From CALLPQ01 sp964392325 (lineage in GTDB: Bacteria; Pseudomonadota; Alphaproteobacteria; Caulobacterales; Parvularculaceae), in assembly GCA_964392325.1 (NCBI GenBank), contig CAYMPJ010000003.1, forward strand, positions 62,001 to 126,000: a stretch of DNA of 64,000 bases, written 5' to 3'. A model generated the notes under the pieces. The model did no database searches. It was not told the origin of the DNA and was given only the letters and a program-made list of their open reading frames with translations. The position numbers were made by a program, and so were the translations under genes. The stretch's first letter is position 1. Each line of letters begins with the position of its first letter. Below, one piece after another: positions 1 to 9,449 of this stretch.

Positions 1-818
1 AGGTGTCGGCACAAGCTTCCAAGGCCCCAAGTGCCTTTTTTGTCATGGTTTGTTTCGGTATCGATATGACTAACATCGTGATGGCCTTTTGGGGGCTCGC
101 TATGCCATGCATTAACATTTTGCCCCAATAAAGTCACCTCACGCACGCCCGCAGCGGCGAGGGCGCGCACTTCAGCTGTGATCTGATCGATACCCCGTGA
201 AATCTCGGCGCCCCTCGTATAGGGCACAACACAAAAGGTGCAGAATTTATCACACCCTTCCTGAATTGTGATAAAAGCGCTCGGTCCGTCGGTTTTCGGG
301 TCATGGACGCGTTCAGCGGCTAGCCGGTCAAATTTCTCTTCGACAGCAAAATCGGTTTCCAGCACCTCGTCATTTTCACGGGCGCTTCGGGCCAGCATTT
401 CGGGGAGCCGGTGATAGGCTTGTGGCCCGAAAACCAAATCCACGATTGGGGCCCTTGTGCGAATCTCGGCCCCTTCGGCCTGAGCAACACACCCCGCCAC
501 GGCAATTTTCATATCATTACCGCTCGCGGTGCGCTCATTTTTAAATTTCTTCAGGCGACCGAGATCTGAATAGACCTTTTCGGCGGCTTTTTCGCGTATG
601 TGGCATGTATTGAGGATTACGAGATCCGCGCCCTCTGGTTGGTCAACCGTTTCAAAGCCTAGCGGTTTTAGCAGGCCGAGCATCCGCTCAGAATCATAGA
701 CATTCATCTGGCAGCCATAGGTTTTAACAAAAACCGATTTTGTCGGTTTTGCAGGCTGGGCTTTCTCAGCTGTTGAGAGATCGATAATGTCGTGGTCTTG
801 AGAAGCGGGCTTGCTCAT
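1..818 (-). CDS. miaB: tRNA-2-methylthio-N6-dimethylallyladenosine synthase MiaB (N-terminal part, cut by window edge)
   Basis: Radical-SAM methylthiotransferase that adds the 2-methylthio group to i6A37 of tRNAs reading UNN codons. I translated it from the ATG at 818 leftwards; the frame stays open to base 1, so about 272 residues are present and the C-terminus lies outside. The UPF0004 domain carries the three auxiliary cluster cysteines C36 (KTYGCQMN), C72 (NTCHIRE) and C110 (VAGCVAQ), and the radical-SAM CxxxCxxC is C189/C193/C196 (EGCDKFCTFC). After GQNVNAWH there is an insertion of about 15 residues rich in His, Asp and Lys (near 239-262) before WGLGSL, compared with the usual short linker. 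It lies downstream of the hybrid kinase on the same strand with a 129-bp gap. In many alphaproteobacteria miaB follows fur; here it is inverted and about 5 kb away from fur. Confidence 0.96.
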   Translation of the reverse strand, partial: MSKPASQDHDIIDLSTAEKAQPAKPTKSVFVKTYGCQMNVYDSERMLGLLKPLGFETVDQPEGADLVILNTCHIREKAAEKVYSDLGRLKKFKNERTASGNDMKIAVAGCVAQAEGAEIRTRAPIVDLVFGPQAYHRLPEMLARSARENDEVLETDFAVEEKFDRLAAERVHDPKTDGPSAFITIQEGCDKFCTFCVVPYTRGAEISRGIDQITAEVRALAAAGVREVTLLGQNVNAWHSEPPKGHHDVSHIDTETNHDKKGTWGLGSLCRH

Positions 819-947
819 GATGAACCTTAAATGGGGTATAGTTTTCCGGTCTTAAAATCCGGACAAAAGGTTCATTATCTCAACAGGGCAAAAAATGCAA
901 AACCGGGATGAGTCATAATAAACCAGCCCGGATACGCTCTAGCAGGG

Positions 948-3032
948 TTAGCCGGCAAGGTTTGCCTGTAAGGGCTGTGTATCAGCCCATTTGTTCAACT
1001 TTTCTTGAAGCGCCTTTTTGTTTACCGGCTTGGACAAATAATCATTCATACCAGCATTGAGGAACTTTTGACCGTCACCGGTAAGGGCATGTGCCGTTAT
1101 AGCAATTATTGGCGTTTCCGGCTTGTTGTGAGTGTTTTCAAATTGACGGATAGCCTTTGTTGCTTCGATCCCATCCATTTCCGGCATGGAGATATCCATC
1201 AAAACAATATCAAATTCGTTTGCGTGATATAGTTCGACGGCACTGATACCGTTTTCTGCCACTGTAATATCATAGTACTGATCATCGATCATATTTTGAA
1301 GAACCATGAGATTAACAAGATTATCGTCGGCTATCAGAACTTGAATCTTTTTAACCGAATTTATTTTTAGTTTTTCCGATTGAGCAACTGACTCTTGTGG
1401 CAGAGATTTGCGCTGTTCTTGTCCATACGCATTGAGTGCTACGGTTAAAGAATCCATTAGCAATATGCTGTTTGCGGGTTTTCTTAAAAATGAGACCCCG
1501 TTATGATCTTTAAACTCTTTACTTGTGGAAGAGTGATCTGTCGTTGATAAAATAATGATTTGAGTGTCTTCCAACGCACTATCATCGAGAATGGTTCGCG
1601 CCAATTCAAGGCCATCCATGCCGGGCATGTGAAGGTCGATAATCGCAACGGGAATAGGGACATTATTTTGATGGGCACGATGGAGTGACTCGAGTGCATC
1701 TTTGCCGCATGATGCAGAAATTACGTCTGCATTCCAGCCCTTTAATTTTGATTCAATAACTGTGCGACTAAGGTCAAAGTCGTCAACTAGCAAGATGGAG
1801 GCCGACGCCATATCGGGTAGCGGCTTTTTTGATTCAGCCTCCACAATCGGAAAACAAATATTGGCGCTAAAGGTTGAACCCTCTCCCAATCTGGACTGAA
1901 CCTCGATCTTTGCGTCCATGGCCTCGATCAAAGAGTTGGTTATAGTCAAGCCGAGGCCCGTGCCGCCAAAGCGACGCGTTGTGGAGCTCTCTGCCTGTGA
2001 AAATTCTTCAAAGATAATGTCCATTTTATCTTGAGCTATACCAATCCCGCTATCCTCGACAGAAATGGTAATGCTGGCATTATCCCCGTTAATTTCCGAA
2101 TGTGTGCTGATCCGGACATAGCCTTCATTAGTAAATTTAATCGCATTACTGATTAAATTCGTCAGAATTTGTCGTACGCGTCCAGGGTCACCGAGCAATG
2201 TTTCCGGAATGTTATCATCACAATCAACAATAAGCTCGACCTTATCGTCGGCGGTATTTGCTAATAACATGGCCACATCTTCTATGGCCTGTACCAGACA
2301 GAAGGGCACAAGGTTTAACTCAAGCTTGCCAGCTTCGATTTTGGAAAAGTCAAGAATGTCATTAATAATATTGACGAGAGAGTTCCCAGATTTCGAAATA
2401 GTATCGACAAAGACTTGTTGTTGTTGGTCGAGCTTGGTATCTGCAAGAAGCTCGGCCATTCCCAGAACGCCGTTCATTGGTGTTCTAATTTCGTGACTCA
2501 TATTAGCAAGAAATTCAGATTTAGCGCGATTGGCTGCCATCGCTGCTTCTGATTTTTCATGCAACTTTTCGGTTAGTTCTTCTAATTCCAATTGGCGTTG
2601 ATGGCTGATTGTGATGTCGGTATAGGTGCCCACATAAAGATCTTGCCTGAGTTTACGAAATGTCTCTTCGATCATAACCCCATGGGGGTGATACCGGGTT
2701 GCCCTGAACTCCTGCTTATCGTTGATCTGTTTAATGAATTGTTCGAAATATTCATCGGCGGTTGAATATTCTTTGTAAACTTTGTTTTTAACGCCAATCG
2801 CTAATATGGTCTCGACGCTGTTTCCCGGTTCCCATAATTCTTCGGGCAAGCTTGAAAGACGAACAGTCGTGCTGTTTCGTGTAATGATATTTCTATCTTC
2901 GCCAAAAGTCACAATACCCACAGACATGACCTGTAGTATTTCCTGAATTTGATCCGTCACATCCCGATCTGTGTGGGTGTGCTTATTCGCAAAATATTGC
3001 GAGAATTTAGAAACTAACGAACTGAAGTTCAT
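948..3032 (-). CDS. Hybrid sensor histidine kinase with two receiver domains
   Basis: A 694-residue cytoplasmic-looking hybrid kinase without a clear membrane segment. An N-terminal PAS-like sensor covers about residues 25-145. A short coiled linker leads to HisKA with phosphoacceptor H180 in NMSHEIRTPMNG. The HATPase follows, with the N box near N296 (NLISNAIKF), DSGIGI (327-332) and the glycine loop FGGTGLGL. Two receiver domains come next: REC1 about 411-535 with D466 (IIDLHMPGMDG) and K518, and REC2 about 562-685 with D613 (LMDISMPEMDG) and K668. No output domain follows, so phosphate must pass to a separate Hpt or regulator, as in BarA/Luq-type kinases. The PAS ligand and the partner are unknown. 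No strong ribosome-binding site precedes the ATG at 3032. Confidence 0.95.
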   Translation of the reverse strand: MNFSSLVSKFSQYFANKHTHTDRDVTDQIQEILQVMSVGIVTFGEDRNIITRNSTTVRLSSLPEELWEPGNSVETILAIGVKNKVYKEYSTADEYFEQFIKQINDKQEFRATRYHPHGVMIEETFRKLRQDLYVGTYTDITISHQRQLELEELTEKLHEKSEAAMAANRAKSEFLANMSHEIRTPMNGVLGMAELLADTKLDQQQQVFVDTISKSGNSLVNIINDILDFSKIEAGKLELNLVPFCLVQAIEDVAMLLANTADDKVELIVDCDDNIPETLLGDPGRVRQILTNLISNAIKFTNEGYVRISTHSEINGDNASITISVEDSGIGIAQDKMDIIFEEFSQAESSTTRRFGGTGLGLTITNSLIEAMDAKIEVQSRLGEGSTFSANICFPIVEAESKKPLPDMASASILLVDDFDLSRTVIESKLKGWNADVISASCGKDALESLHRAHQNNVPIPVAIIDLHMPGMDGLELARTILDDSALEDTQIIILSTTDHSSTSKEFKDHNGVSFLRKPANSILLMDSLTVALNAYGQEQRKSLPQESVAQSEKLKINSVKKIQVLIADDNLVNLMVLQNMIDDQYYDITVAENGISAVELYHANEFDIVLMDISMPEMDGIEATKAIRQFENTHNKPETPIIAITAHALTGDGQKFLNAGMNDYLSKPVNKKALQEKLNKWADTQPLQANLAG

Positions 3033-3163
3033 ATTGGCGCGATACCTTCTGTATAAGTATCGTGACTGTATTCGAATTCGGGTTAAAGGCCTCCTAACAA
3101 TTGGGCGCGATCGCGCTAAAAACGATTGATTGGAACAATGACAATATTGTTGTTAAGGCTATA

Positions 3164-4204
3164 TTAGGATTTTGACTTGGGTTTAGGCTCAATGACGCTT
3201 GTTTTGCGGGGCCGGTGCTCTGTTTCCCCTTCTTTAGGGTTCGCGTAGTTGGTACTACATACTGGGGCTTGGGTGCTACGCACGAGCGCCGGGTGGATAT
3301 CAATGTTGAGTGTAAAAATATCAGGGCGCGAATAATGCCCGGCTATATCGCAGGCCGCTTTTGCAGCCCTGATGATTGCCGGGTCAGCATCGGCAACGAG
3401 CATGCCTTCGCCCTCCAGTGGTCCTGCAATAATTTCTCCGCGCGGATCGATGATCATCGAATGACCGGTATGCTCCCATTCGCCAAAATGTTTGTAATGG
3501 TCCGGTATGTGTTCTTTAAGACGAATCCCGGCGGCGCAGACTACGTAGGAAGCGGACTGGCTGGCAAAGGCGCGTGATAAGAGCGCCTGCCTTGCCCAAC
3601 AATATTCCTCTGGCCGGGGCGTTTTTTCCCACCCTGGCCAAAGAGCGGCATGAAACTGTGTGCCTTCAGCGGCTAAGGCGTAACCGGGCAGCATCATTTG
3701 GTGCTCCCAGCAATTGAGCGCCGAGATGCGCCCATAGTCGCGCGGGACAATATGAAGGCCCGAGCCGTCGCCATCGGCCCAGATGATGCGTTCTGCATGT
3801 GTGGGTTTGAGTTTGCGATGGCGATTGAGGATTTTGCCCTCACGGCCAATGGTCAGGGCTGTGCAATAGGTGCTGCCTTGTGTGTTCGGGTCTTTTTCCG
3901 CCACTCCGATGGCAACATCTGTACCGGCCCGTTTTGCGGCCTCGCATAGGGCATCGGTTTCTTCGCCGCCCAGTATAATCGCATTGTCGATATAGTCTGC
4001 GCTTGCTTCCCATGTTTGGTCGGTAATCCCGCTCTCTATCCAGAACGGATAGCCGGGCAACCAGGTTTCGCCAAATACAGCAAAATCAACACCCTCTTTA
4101 CCTGCCTCTTCGATGAGGGTGCACGCCTTTTGTGTGCTGGCATTTTTATCGAATAAAACTGATGCCGCCTGAATGGCAGCGAGTCTGACGGTTTCTTTCC
4201 CCAT
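3164..4204 (-). CDS. Nitrilase-family carbon-nitrogen hydrolase
   Basis: A 346-residue member of the nitrilase branch of the CN-hydrolase superfamily, expected to hydrolyse an organic nitrile to the acid plus ammonia; the substrate cannot be read from sequence. The catalytic Glu-Lys-Cys set is visible: E46 (VFGETWLPGYPFW), K131 (NRHRKLKPTHAERIIW) and C165 (SALNCWEH). The HRKLKPT...ERIIW block matches true nitrilases better than amidases. The frame is open further upstream, but the ATG at 4204 begins the family homology and has GGAG eight bases before it. It starts 14 bp after the stop of the MAPEG gene, so the two are probably cotranscribed. The C-terminal 40 residues are Lys/Pro rich and probably disordered. 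Confidence 0.92.
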   Translation of the reverse strand: MGKETVRLAAIQAASVLFDKNASTQKACTLIEEAGKEGVDFAVFGETWLPGYPFWIESGITDQTWEASADYIDNAIILGGEETDALCEAAKRAGTDVAIGVAEKDPNTQGSTYCTALTIGREGKILNRHRKLKPTHAERIIWADGDGSGLHIVPRDYGRISALNCWEHQMMLPGYALAAEGTQFHAALWPGWEKTPRPEEYCWARQALLSRAFASQSASYVVCAAGIRLKEHIPDHYKHFGEWEHTGHSMIIDPRGEIIAGPLEGEGMLVADADPAIIRAAKAACDIAGHYSRPDIFTLNIDIHPALVRSTQAPVCSTNYANPKEGETEHRPRKTSVIEPKPKSKS

Positions 4205-4218
4205 TGACAGGGCTCCTT

Positions 4219-4659
4219 TTATAGCGCGGCCATTAGCAATGAACCAATCATGATTGTCAGGCATATGAGGGATAGCCCAAATGCGACAAAGCGATGAAAC
4301 ACATGATTGTAACTTATATGAATAAGTCCATGCACGACTCTTATACCCAAATAGGTCCATGTTGTAATAATAATCAGGGTAGTGACGGAATTGGTGACAA
4401 ACAGGGCAAGACAGAGTGCATAAAATAGAATTGGCGTTTCGAACAGGTTTAAAACATGGTCATTGCTGCTTTGGGTTCTGGCCGACCATAATGGTCCTTC
4501 GCCAAGTTTTGTTGCGCTGTCTCTTGTACCGGGAAGCGAGCCGATCGAAACGCCGCGCCTGCTCGCATCGTTGCCCCGGCGAATGACCATTACGATCATC
4601 ATGGCAAGGGTCCATATCATCATAAGCGTAAAGGGTAGAAAGATAAGGGATTGTCTCAT
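4219..4659 (-). CDS. MAPEG-family membrane protein
   Basis: A 146-residue integral membrane protein with four hydrophobic segments (about 5-26, 72-90, 93-112 and 122-143), the size and layout of MAPEG (membrane-associated eicosanoid/glutathione metabolism) proteins. The stretch FETPILFYALCLALF and the later TWTYLGIRVVHGLIH are typical of the bacterial MAPEG branch. Human relatives are glutathione transferases and leukotriene synthases; the bacterial branch is mostly without assigned function. It is the first gene of a two-gene run with the nitrilase. Its promoter must lie in the 130 bp shared with the divergent tsaB. Confidence 0.85.
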   Translation of the reverse strand: MRQSLIFLPFTLMMIWTLAMMIVMVIRRGNDASRRGVSIGSLPGTRDSATKLGEGPLWSARTQSSNDHVLNLFETPILFYALCLALFVTNSVTTLIIITTWTYLGIRVVHGLIHISYNHVFHRFVAFGLSLICLTIMIGSLLMAAL

Positions 4660-4787
4660 TTGGCGGTCCGAAGGCTGGTTTTAAGCCGGTAATGTACAAG
4701 CGTTGGATAATAGGATACATGCAGATTACACATTAGGTAGCTCTAAAACAAGAAAATGCCCCAACTTAAATTGTCAGCTCTTTTTAT

Positions 4788-5612
4788 ATGCGTATGAAAA
4801 TTCTTTCCCTTGATACAGCGTTGCATCAGTGCAGCGGCGCCATTCTTGAGTGCTCGCCTGAGCAAAACTTTGCAAGGGAAGAGGTTAATGTATTGGCTCG
4901 TGAAAGCTTAAACATACCCCCAAAAAGACAAGCAGGTGTCGCCAATAAAAAGAATACAGATGCGCTTGATGAAAAGCCTCGAGGTCATGGCGAAGCGATT
5001 GCGCCCATGGCGGCGGGGCTTTTGGCAAAAGCCAATCTGGAAGTGCGAGATCTTGATAGGGTGGTGGTGACGATTGGCCCTGGCGGGTTTACCGGTGTTC
5101 GTGTAGGTCTTGCATTTGTGCGCGGTCTTGTTCTGGGGCAAAATCTGGAAGTGGTCGGTGTTTCCAGTCTGGTTGCAATGGCGGCAAGTTTTTCTGTCGA
5201 TCCAAACACTATTGATAAGACTTTGATTGCGCCGCTCATTGATGCAAGGCGGGGGGAAATTTTTGGAGCGCTTTATGAGCGAGATAAAAATGGGACGCTT
5301 ACAGAACATATTGCACCTTTTGTTGAAGCTCCAGATAAAATCATGGCGAGGCTGCGGGCACCAGAGACTATTTCTAAAATGCAATTAGAGGGCGCTAAAT
5401 TACAGGCCATAGGTTCTGGCGCTGTTCTTGTGGATGATATAGAGGGTGCAGCGCTGGTACAAAATAATGCTTCAACCATTGATCCGGTAGCTCTCGCGGT
5501 TCTGGGCGCACAAATGACCCCCAATCATGAAATGCCTGCCCCTCTCTACCTCAGAGCGCCTGATGCCAAACCCTCTGCCAAGGCAATGTTTGCGCAATTA
5601 GGTCTCGTGTGA
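4788..5612 (+). CDS. tsaB: tRNA threonylcarbamoyladenosine biosynthesis protein TsaB
   Basis: A non-catalytic ASKHA-fold partner of TsaD in making t6A37 on ANN-decoding tRNAs. The fold is marked by ILSLDTALHQCS at the N-terminus and GPGGFTGVRVGLAFVRGL, the TsaB signature, near residues 99-116. The protein is 274 residues, longer than the usual 220-240, because of an extra stretch of about 35-40 residues (about 23-62, Lys/Asn/Arg rich) before the conserved RGHGEAIAPM. The start is either the ATG at 4788 or the one at 4794; neither has a clear Shine-Dalgarno. rimI begins 36 bp after the stop and fur follows, the standard alphaproteobacterial order tsaB-rimI-fur. Confidence 0.93.
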   Translation: MRMKILSLDTALHQCSGAILECSPEQNFAREEVNVLARESLNIPPKRQAGVANKKNTDALDEKPRGHGEAIAPMAAGLLAKANLEVRDLDRVVVTIGPGGFTGVRVGLAFVRGLVLGQNLEVVGVSSLVAMAASFSVDPNTIDKTLIAPLIDARRGEIFGALYERDKNGTLTEHIAPFVEAPDKIMARLRAPETISKMQLEGAKLQAIGSGAVLVDDIEGAALVQNNASTIDPVALAVLGAQMTPNHEMPAPLYLRAPDAKPSAKAMFAQLGLV

Positions 5613-5648
5613 GATAGGCACCCTTGAACCCAATCTTGCGGAGTTTGG

Positions 5649-6122
5649 ATGACAGCGAAGAATATGATCTCGATTAGGCCCGGAACCCCTGCTGACCGGG
5701 AGGTTTTGATCTGTCTTGAGCGAGACGCTTTTGGCGCGCATGCTTGGAGCGGCGAAGAGATTGGAAATAGTTTTGCACAGCCCTTCGTTTATACACTGTT
5801 TGCAATGCGGGGGTCTGCTGAGGACGGCGTTGGCAGAACGCCAGGCGGGTATTTGGTTTGGCGTCAAATCGCCGATGAGGCAGAAATTATGTCAATCGGG
5901 GTGAGCCCTGCGCAACAACGCTGCGGCCTTGCAAAAGCGCTCCTCGCTGAGCTGGAGGCGCAAACCAAGACGCTAAATTTACGCCGGATTATCCTTGAAG
6001 TTCGTAAACAAAACGAGCCTGCGCTTGCGCTTTATCTGGGCTATGGGTATCACCATATAGGCCAGCGGAAGAATTATTATCGCGACGGTAGTGATGGGAT
6101 AGTGTTGGCAAAGCTGTTGTAA
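5649..6122 (+). CDS. rimI: GNAT N-acetyltransferase, RimI-like
   Basis: A 157-residue GNAT acetyltransferase; RimI acetylates the N-terminal alanine of ribosomal protein bS18. The acetyl-CoA binding motif A is seen as SIGVSPAQQRCGLAKALL (Q/RxxGxG/A type, about residues 83-100), followed by the motif B region LEVRKQNEPALALYLGYGY. The family call rests on size and on position directly after tsaB. Substrate specificity between RimI and other GNATs is not proven by sequence. GGAG about five bases before the ATG at 5649 supports this start. Confidence 0.88.
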   Translation: MTAKNMISIRPGTPADREVLICLERDAFGAHAWSGEEIGNSFAQPFVYTLFAMRGSAEDGVGRTPGGYLVWRQIADEAEIMSIGVSPAQQRCGLAKALLAELEAQTKTLNLRRIILEVRKQNEPALALYLGYGYHHIGQRKNYYRDGSDGIVLAKLL

Positions 6123-6208
6123 TCGATTGGTAAACACCCCCAACCGATATATTGGTGGTTCATAAACAAATATCTAGATTGAAGTGGCTAGATTTACTGC
6201 GGAGAGAC

Positions 6209-6679
6209 ATGATGGCGAATTCAATTAAGCCTCTACAGCATGCCGGTGAAGCGGAAAGCGATCCCAAACGGCTCGAACGTCTTTGTGTGGAAAAAGGCAT
6301 GCGCATGACAGAGCAAAGGCGCGTGATAGCGCGTATTCTCTCTGTTGCGGACGATCACCCGGATGTTGAAGAAATTCATCGCCGTGCCAACGAAATCGAT
6401 AAGGGTATTTCGGTGGCAACGGTCTATCGAACAATGCGCCTTTTTGAAGATGCCAATGTTGTTGAGCGCCATGACTTTCAAGATGGTCGCTCGCGCTATG
6501 AGGAGGCTTCAGATGATCATCATGACCATCTGATCGATATGCGCTCTGGTGACGTTATTGAATTCGTAAATGACGAGATTGAAGCCTTGCAACATCGCAT
6601 TGCAAAAGAGCACGGTTATAAATTACTCTCTCACCGGCTTGAGCTTTATGGCGTTCCTCTGGATTCAAAAGACGAGTGA
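6209..6679 (+). CDS. fur: Fur-family transcriptional regulator (Fur/Mur type)
   Basis: A 156-residue winged-helix metalloregulator. The DNA-binding domain contains GMRMTEQRRVIARIL and VATVYRTMRLFE, and the dimerisation domain contains the metal-ligand run DDHHDHLI. The two CxxC structural zinc sites of gammaproteobacterial Fur are missing (HLIDMRSGDVIEF where E. coli-type has cysteines), as in alphaproteobacterial Fur/Mur proteins, which respond to iron or manganese. The frame is open from 6152, but GGAG at 6201-6204 directs initiation to the ATG at 6209 or the adjacent one at 6212. It follows tsaB and rimI on the same strand, 86 bp after rimI. Confidence 0.93.
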   Translation: MMANSIKPLQHAGEAESDPKRLERLCVEKGMRMTEQRRVIARILSVADDHPDVEEIHRRANEIDKGISVATVYRTMRLFEDANVVERHDFQDGRSRYEEASDDHHDHLIDMRSGDVIEFVNDEIEALQHRIAKEHGYKLLSHRLELYGVPLDSKDE

Positions 6680-6736
6680 GTGTTTGGCTATTGCCGAGCA
6701 AAGAAGCCGTCTGCATTAATTCAAACCGGAAATGCT

Positions 6737-7603
6737 TTAAAGTAAAGGGCAATAAGAAGCAGCGACGACCCGTCCAAGACGGCGCTCTTGAACGATGATG
6801 GCGCAGCCTGTATCGGCGTCAATCTCGCTAGCGCTTAAACTGGTTTTAAATTGTTTTCCATCGATACCAAACGGGCGCAATCCTTTAACAACATTTGTCT
6901 CGCGCCAGTCATGTCCGGCATTTTCTCCGCCAAGAATGGATGTTTGTGTATTGCGGTGGAAAAAAACCAGATTGGCTTCATACTTCCCGCCATCGCGGGG
7001 TGTGCCTTTTAAAGATACTGTCAATTGATCATTTTCATGCGTTAAATTCAACTTGGAGCGATGGTCGCTTTTTGCGACGACATTTTTGGCTCTGGATATC
7101 AAGGGTTCAATTGCACTTGTTCGCGAACCAACATCTTCAAATGATCCGTGTACAACAGCTTGGGGCGTATATATGCGACCGGTTGGAATATTTAGGCGAT
7201 AATTACGTTGGCGAGAGGTATAGTCGCGGCTGGAGTAGGGGTCTTTCCATTTCCCATGGCGAAACACAACCAAATCGTCCCAATAATCCACATGCCAGGA
7301 TAAAACGACAATATCTTTGCGCTCGGAGAGATCGGTGACATATCGTGCTGCTGGTACACATGATGAGCATGATTGTGAGAGAAACATCTCGACCAAGATG
7401 GGCGGTGTATCATCTTTATTGCTGGCGGCTGCGATCAGCGCGCCCTCTTGATTAGCTTCTTGGCTATTCCAGTTAAATTCATCATCAATGGCGGATACGG
7501 CTATGGCATTTCTCATACCCACCACAAAAATGCAGAGACCTGCAACGGCGAGTATGAAAAAAATTGGGAAACCTATAGAAGTGATTTTTTGCGTTTTAGA
7601 CAT
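6737..7603 (-). CDS. DUF1223 thioredoxin-fold periplasmic protein
   Basis: A 288-residue protein of the DUF1223 family. One N-terminal hydrophobic segment (about 10-33) acts as an anchor or signal. The DUF1223 core begins at ILVEMFLSQSCSSCVPA, which has a thioredoxin-like CxxC (SCSSC), and continues with LSWHVDYWDDLV and GRIYTPQAVVHG, both characteristic of the family. Family members are predicted thiol-redox proteins of the envelope, with no established substrate. It is convergent with fur, with 57 bp between the two stops. Confidence 0.9.
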   Translation of the reverse strand: MSKTQKITSIGFPIFFILAVAGLCIFVVGMRNAIAVSAIDDEFNWNSQEANQEGALIAAASNKDDTPPILVEMFLSQSCSSCVPAARYVTDLSERKDIVVLSWHVDYWDDLVVFRHGKWKDPYSSRDYTSRQRNYRLNIPTGRIYTPQAVVHGSFEDVGSRTSAIEPLISRAKNVVAKSDHRSKLNLTHENDQLTVSLKGTPRDGGKYEANLVFFHRNTQTSILGGENAGHDWRETNVVKGLRPFGIDGKQFKTSLSASEIDADTGCAIIVQERRLGRVVAASYCPLL

Positions 7604-7830
7604 GGTGTGTACGTATTATTATCAATATTGTTTGAGTGAACGGGTTATGTTGTTTTTCCCTATTATTGTTGGATATAGTTTATTGGGCAGTTATAAACGC
7701 TGCCATACCCATATAATTGACGCTCAATGGATAAAATTCAATGCACAATAGTTCTCATAACGCACACGTTTTTGAGAGTGGAAATTGTGGTTAATCCATT
7801 ATTTGTCAACGCGTAGAGGCGTTTACGGGC

Positions 7831-9303
7831 CTAACCACGCCAGAATGCGGGAGAGAAGAACACAAGCAGTGTAAAAAATTCCAATCGCCCGAGTAACATA
7901 CCTGCGGTCATCAACCATTTTGCACCCGGCTCAAAGCTGGAAAAATTACCCGATGGGCCAATGACATCGCCCAAGCCGGGACCAACATTTGCGATTGCAG
8001 ATCCCGCTGCAGAAATTGCCGTAAGGCTATCCATATTGAAACCGGATAGTAAAACCGCGAGGGTTGCAAAGGTAGCAAAATAGACAAAGAAAAAACTAAG
8101 AACCGAGATAAAAACATCTGAAGTCAGGGGGCGGCCATTATAGTACGCCACAAAAACAGCATTTGGATGAGAGAGCCGTCTGGCATAGAGACGTAATGCA
8201 GAAAGCGCGACCTGAAACCGGAAAATCTTCATCCCGCAAGACGTTGACCCGGCGCATCCGCCAACAAACATGATGCAAAAGAAGAACCCGACCGCAAAGG
8301 GTCCCCACTGAGTGTAATCTGTGGTGGCATATCCGGTGCCTGTTGTGATTGAAACCACATTAAATACGGCAAGGCGAAAACAGGTTACAGCATCGTGTTG
8401 TGTCGTGGTCACGGCTTGGGCAAACATTAAAATTGTTGCGGCGATGATCACGGCTATAAAAAATTGAATCTGGCTATCAGTAAATAACCGACCCCATGCC
8501 CCGCGCAAAATTGCGATTAAAAAAATCCCGAAGGGCAAACTGCCGATCAACATAAAAACGGTGATGATCATATCAAGGGGTGCACTTCCCTCGCCGATAA
8601 AGGCACCGACCGAGGCATCGCGTGTTGAAAACCCACCAGTTGCAACGGTCGTCATGGCGTGATTGAGCGCATCAAAGGCACTCATGCCAAAAGCCCAGAG
8701 CAATAAAAAGCATAGTGTTGTAAAGAAAAAATAGATACCGGTTAGCGCGACCGAATATTGGGAAGCATTAGCGATAAATTTCTCAGTTGTATCCCACGCC
8801 TCAGTTTTAAAAATCTGCATACCCCCCACTCTTAGAGCGGGCAGCACAGAAAAGGCCATAATAACAATACCCACCCCGCCAAACCATTGCAGCATGGAGC
8901 GCCATAATAAAGCCCCCGGCGGGGCATCATCAAGATTGGTGAGTATAGTTGCGCCGGTTGTTGTAACACCGGACATAGCCTCAAAGAAGGCGTCGGTCCA
9001 ATCTATGTTCAACCCCCCAAGGGCGAGGGGGATAGTTGAGAAAACGGCCAGAGCAATCCAGCTTGCTGCCGTGAGCATAAAGCCTTGTCGCACGGAGATT
9101 TTATCAATGCGTCCCCAGCTTGCCGCAGCAAGCCCCCCGCCGGTTAGAAAACAAATCGAAGCGCCGACCGCAAAGGCGCTCCAGTCCTCCCGGTGCACAG
9201 AGTCAACCGCAAGCAGGTCCGCAAGCATGGGGATCAGCATTGTTGCCCCGAGCATTGCCACCAATATCCCGGGAACGAGAATGACAGGCCTGTAGCTATC
9301 CAT
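7831..9303 (-). CDS. trkH: TrkH-family potassium uptake protein
   Basis: The ion-conducting subunit of the Trk/Ktr potassium uptake system, 490 residues and highly hydrophobic. The four pore loops of the superfamily are visible with their filter glycines: SGVTTTGA, TVATGGFST, SITTGTGYATTD and AIANVGPGLG. The partner TrkA (cytoplasmic RCK subunit) is not in this window. The gene is isolated: 227 bp downstream lies the start of the DUF1223 gene, and 146 bp upstream is apaG. No ribosome-binding site stands out before the ATG at 9303. Confidence 0.95.
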   Translation of the reverse strand: MDSYRPVILVPGILVAMLGATMLIPMLADLLAVDSVHREDWSAFAVGASICFLTGGGLAAASWGRIDKISVRQGFMLTAASWIALAVFSTIPLALGGLNIDWTDAFFEAMSGVTTTGATILTNLDDAPPGALLWRSMLQWFGGVGIVIMAFSVLPALRVGGMQIFKTEAWDTTEKFIANASQYSVALTGIYFFFTTLCFLLLWAFGMSAFDALNHAMTTVATGGFSTRDASVGAFIGEGSAPLDMIITVFMLIGSLPFGIFLIAILRGAWGRLFTDSQIQFFIAVIIAATILMFAQAVTTTQHDAVTCFRLAVFNVVSITTGTGYATTDYTQWGPFAVGFFFCIMFVGGCAGSTSCGMKIFRFQVALSALRLYARRLSHPNAVFVAYYNGRPLTSDVFISVLSFFFVYFATFATLAVLLSGFNMDSLTAISAAGSAIANVGPGLGDVIGPSGNFSSFEPGAKWLMTAGMLLGRLEFFTLLVFFSPAFWRG

Positions 9304-9449
9304 GGTAAAAATTTCACGGGTTAAAATTAACGTTTAAGCAACAATGGGTGTTGTGCCGCGGGTTATGTCCGGTGACAATAGCTTAGTTTGAGGGTGCGGG
9401 GAAAAGCCGGGTTAAAAAAGAGCTATGGTACCAATGAAAGGATAGCGCT

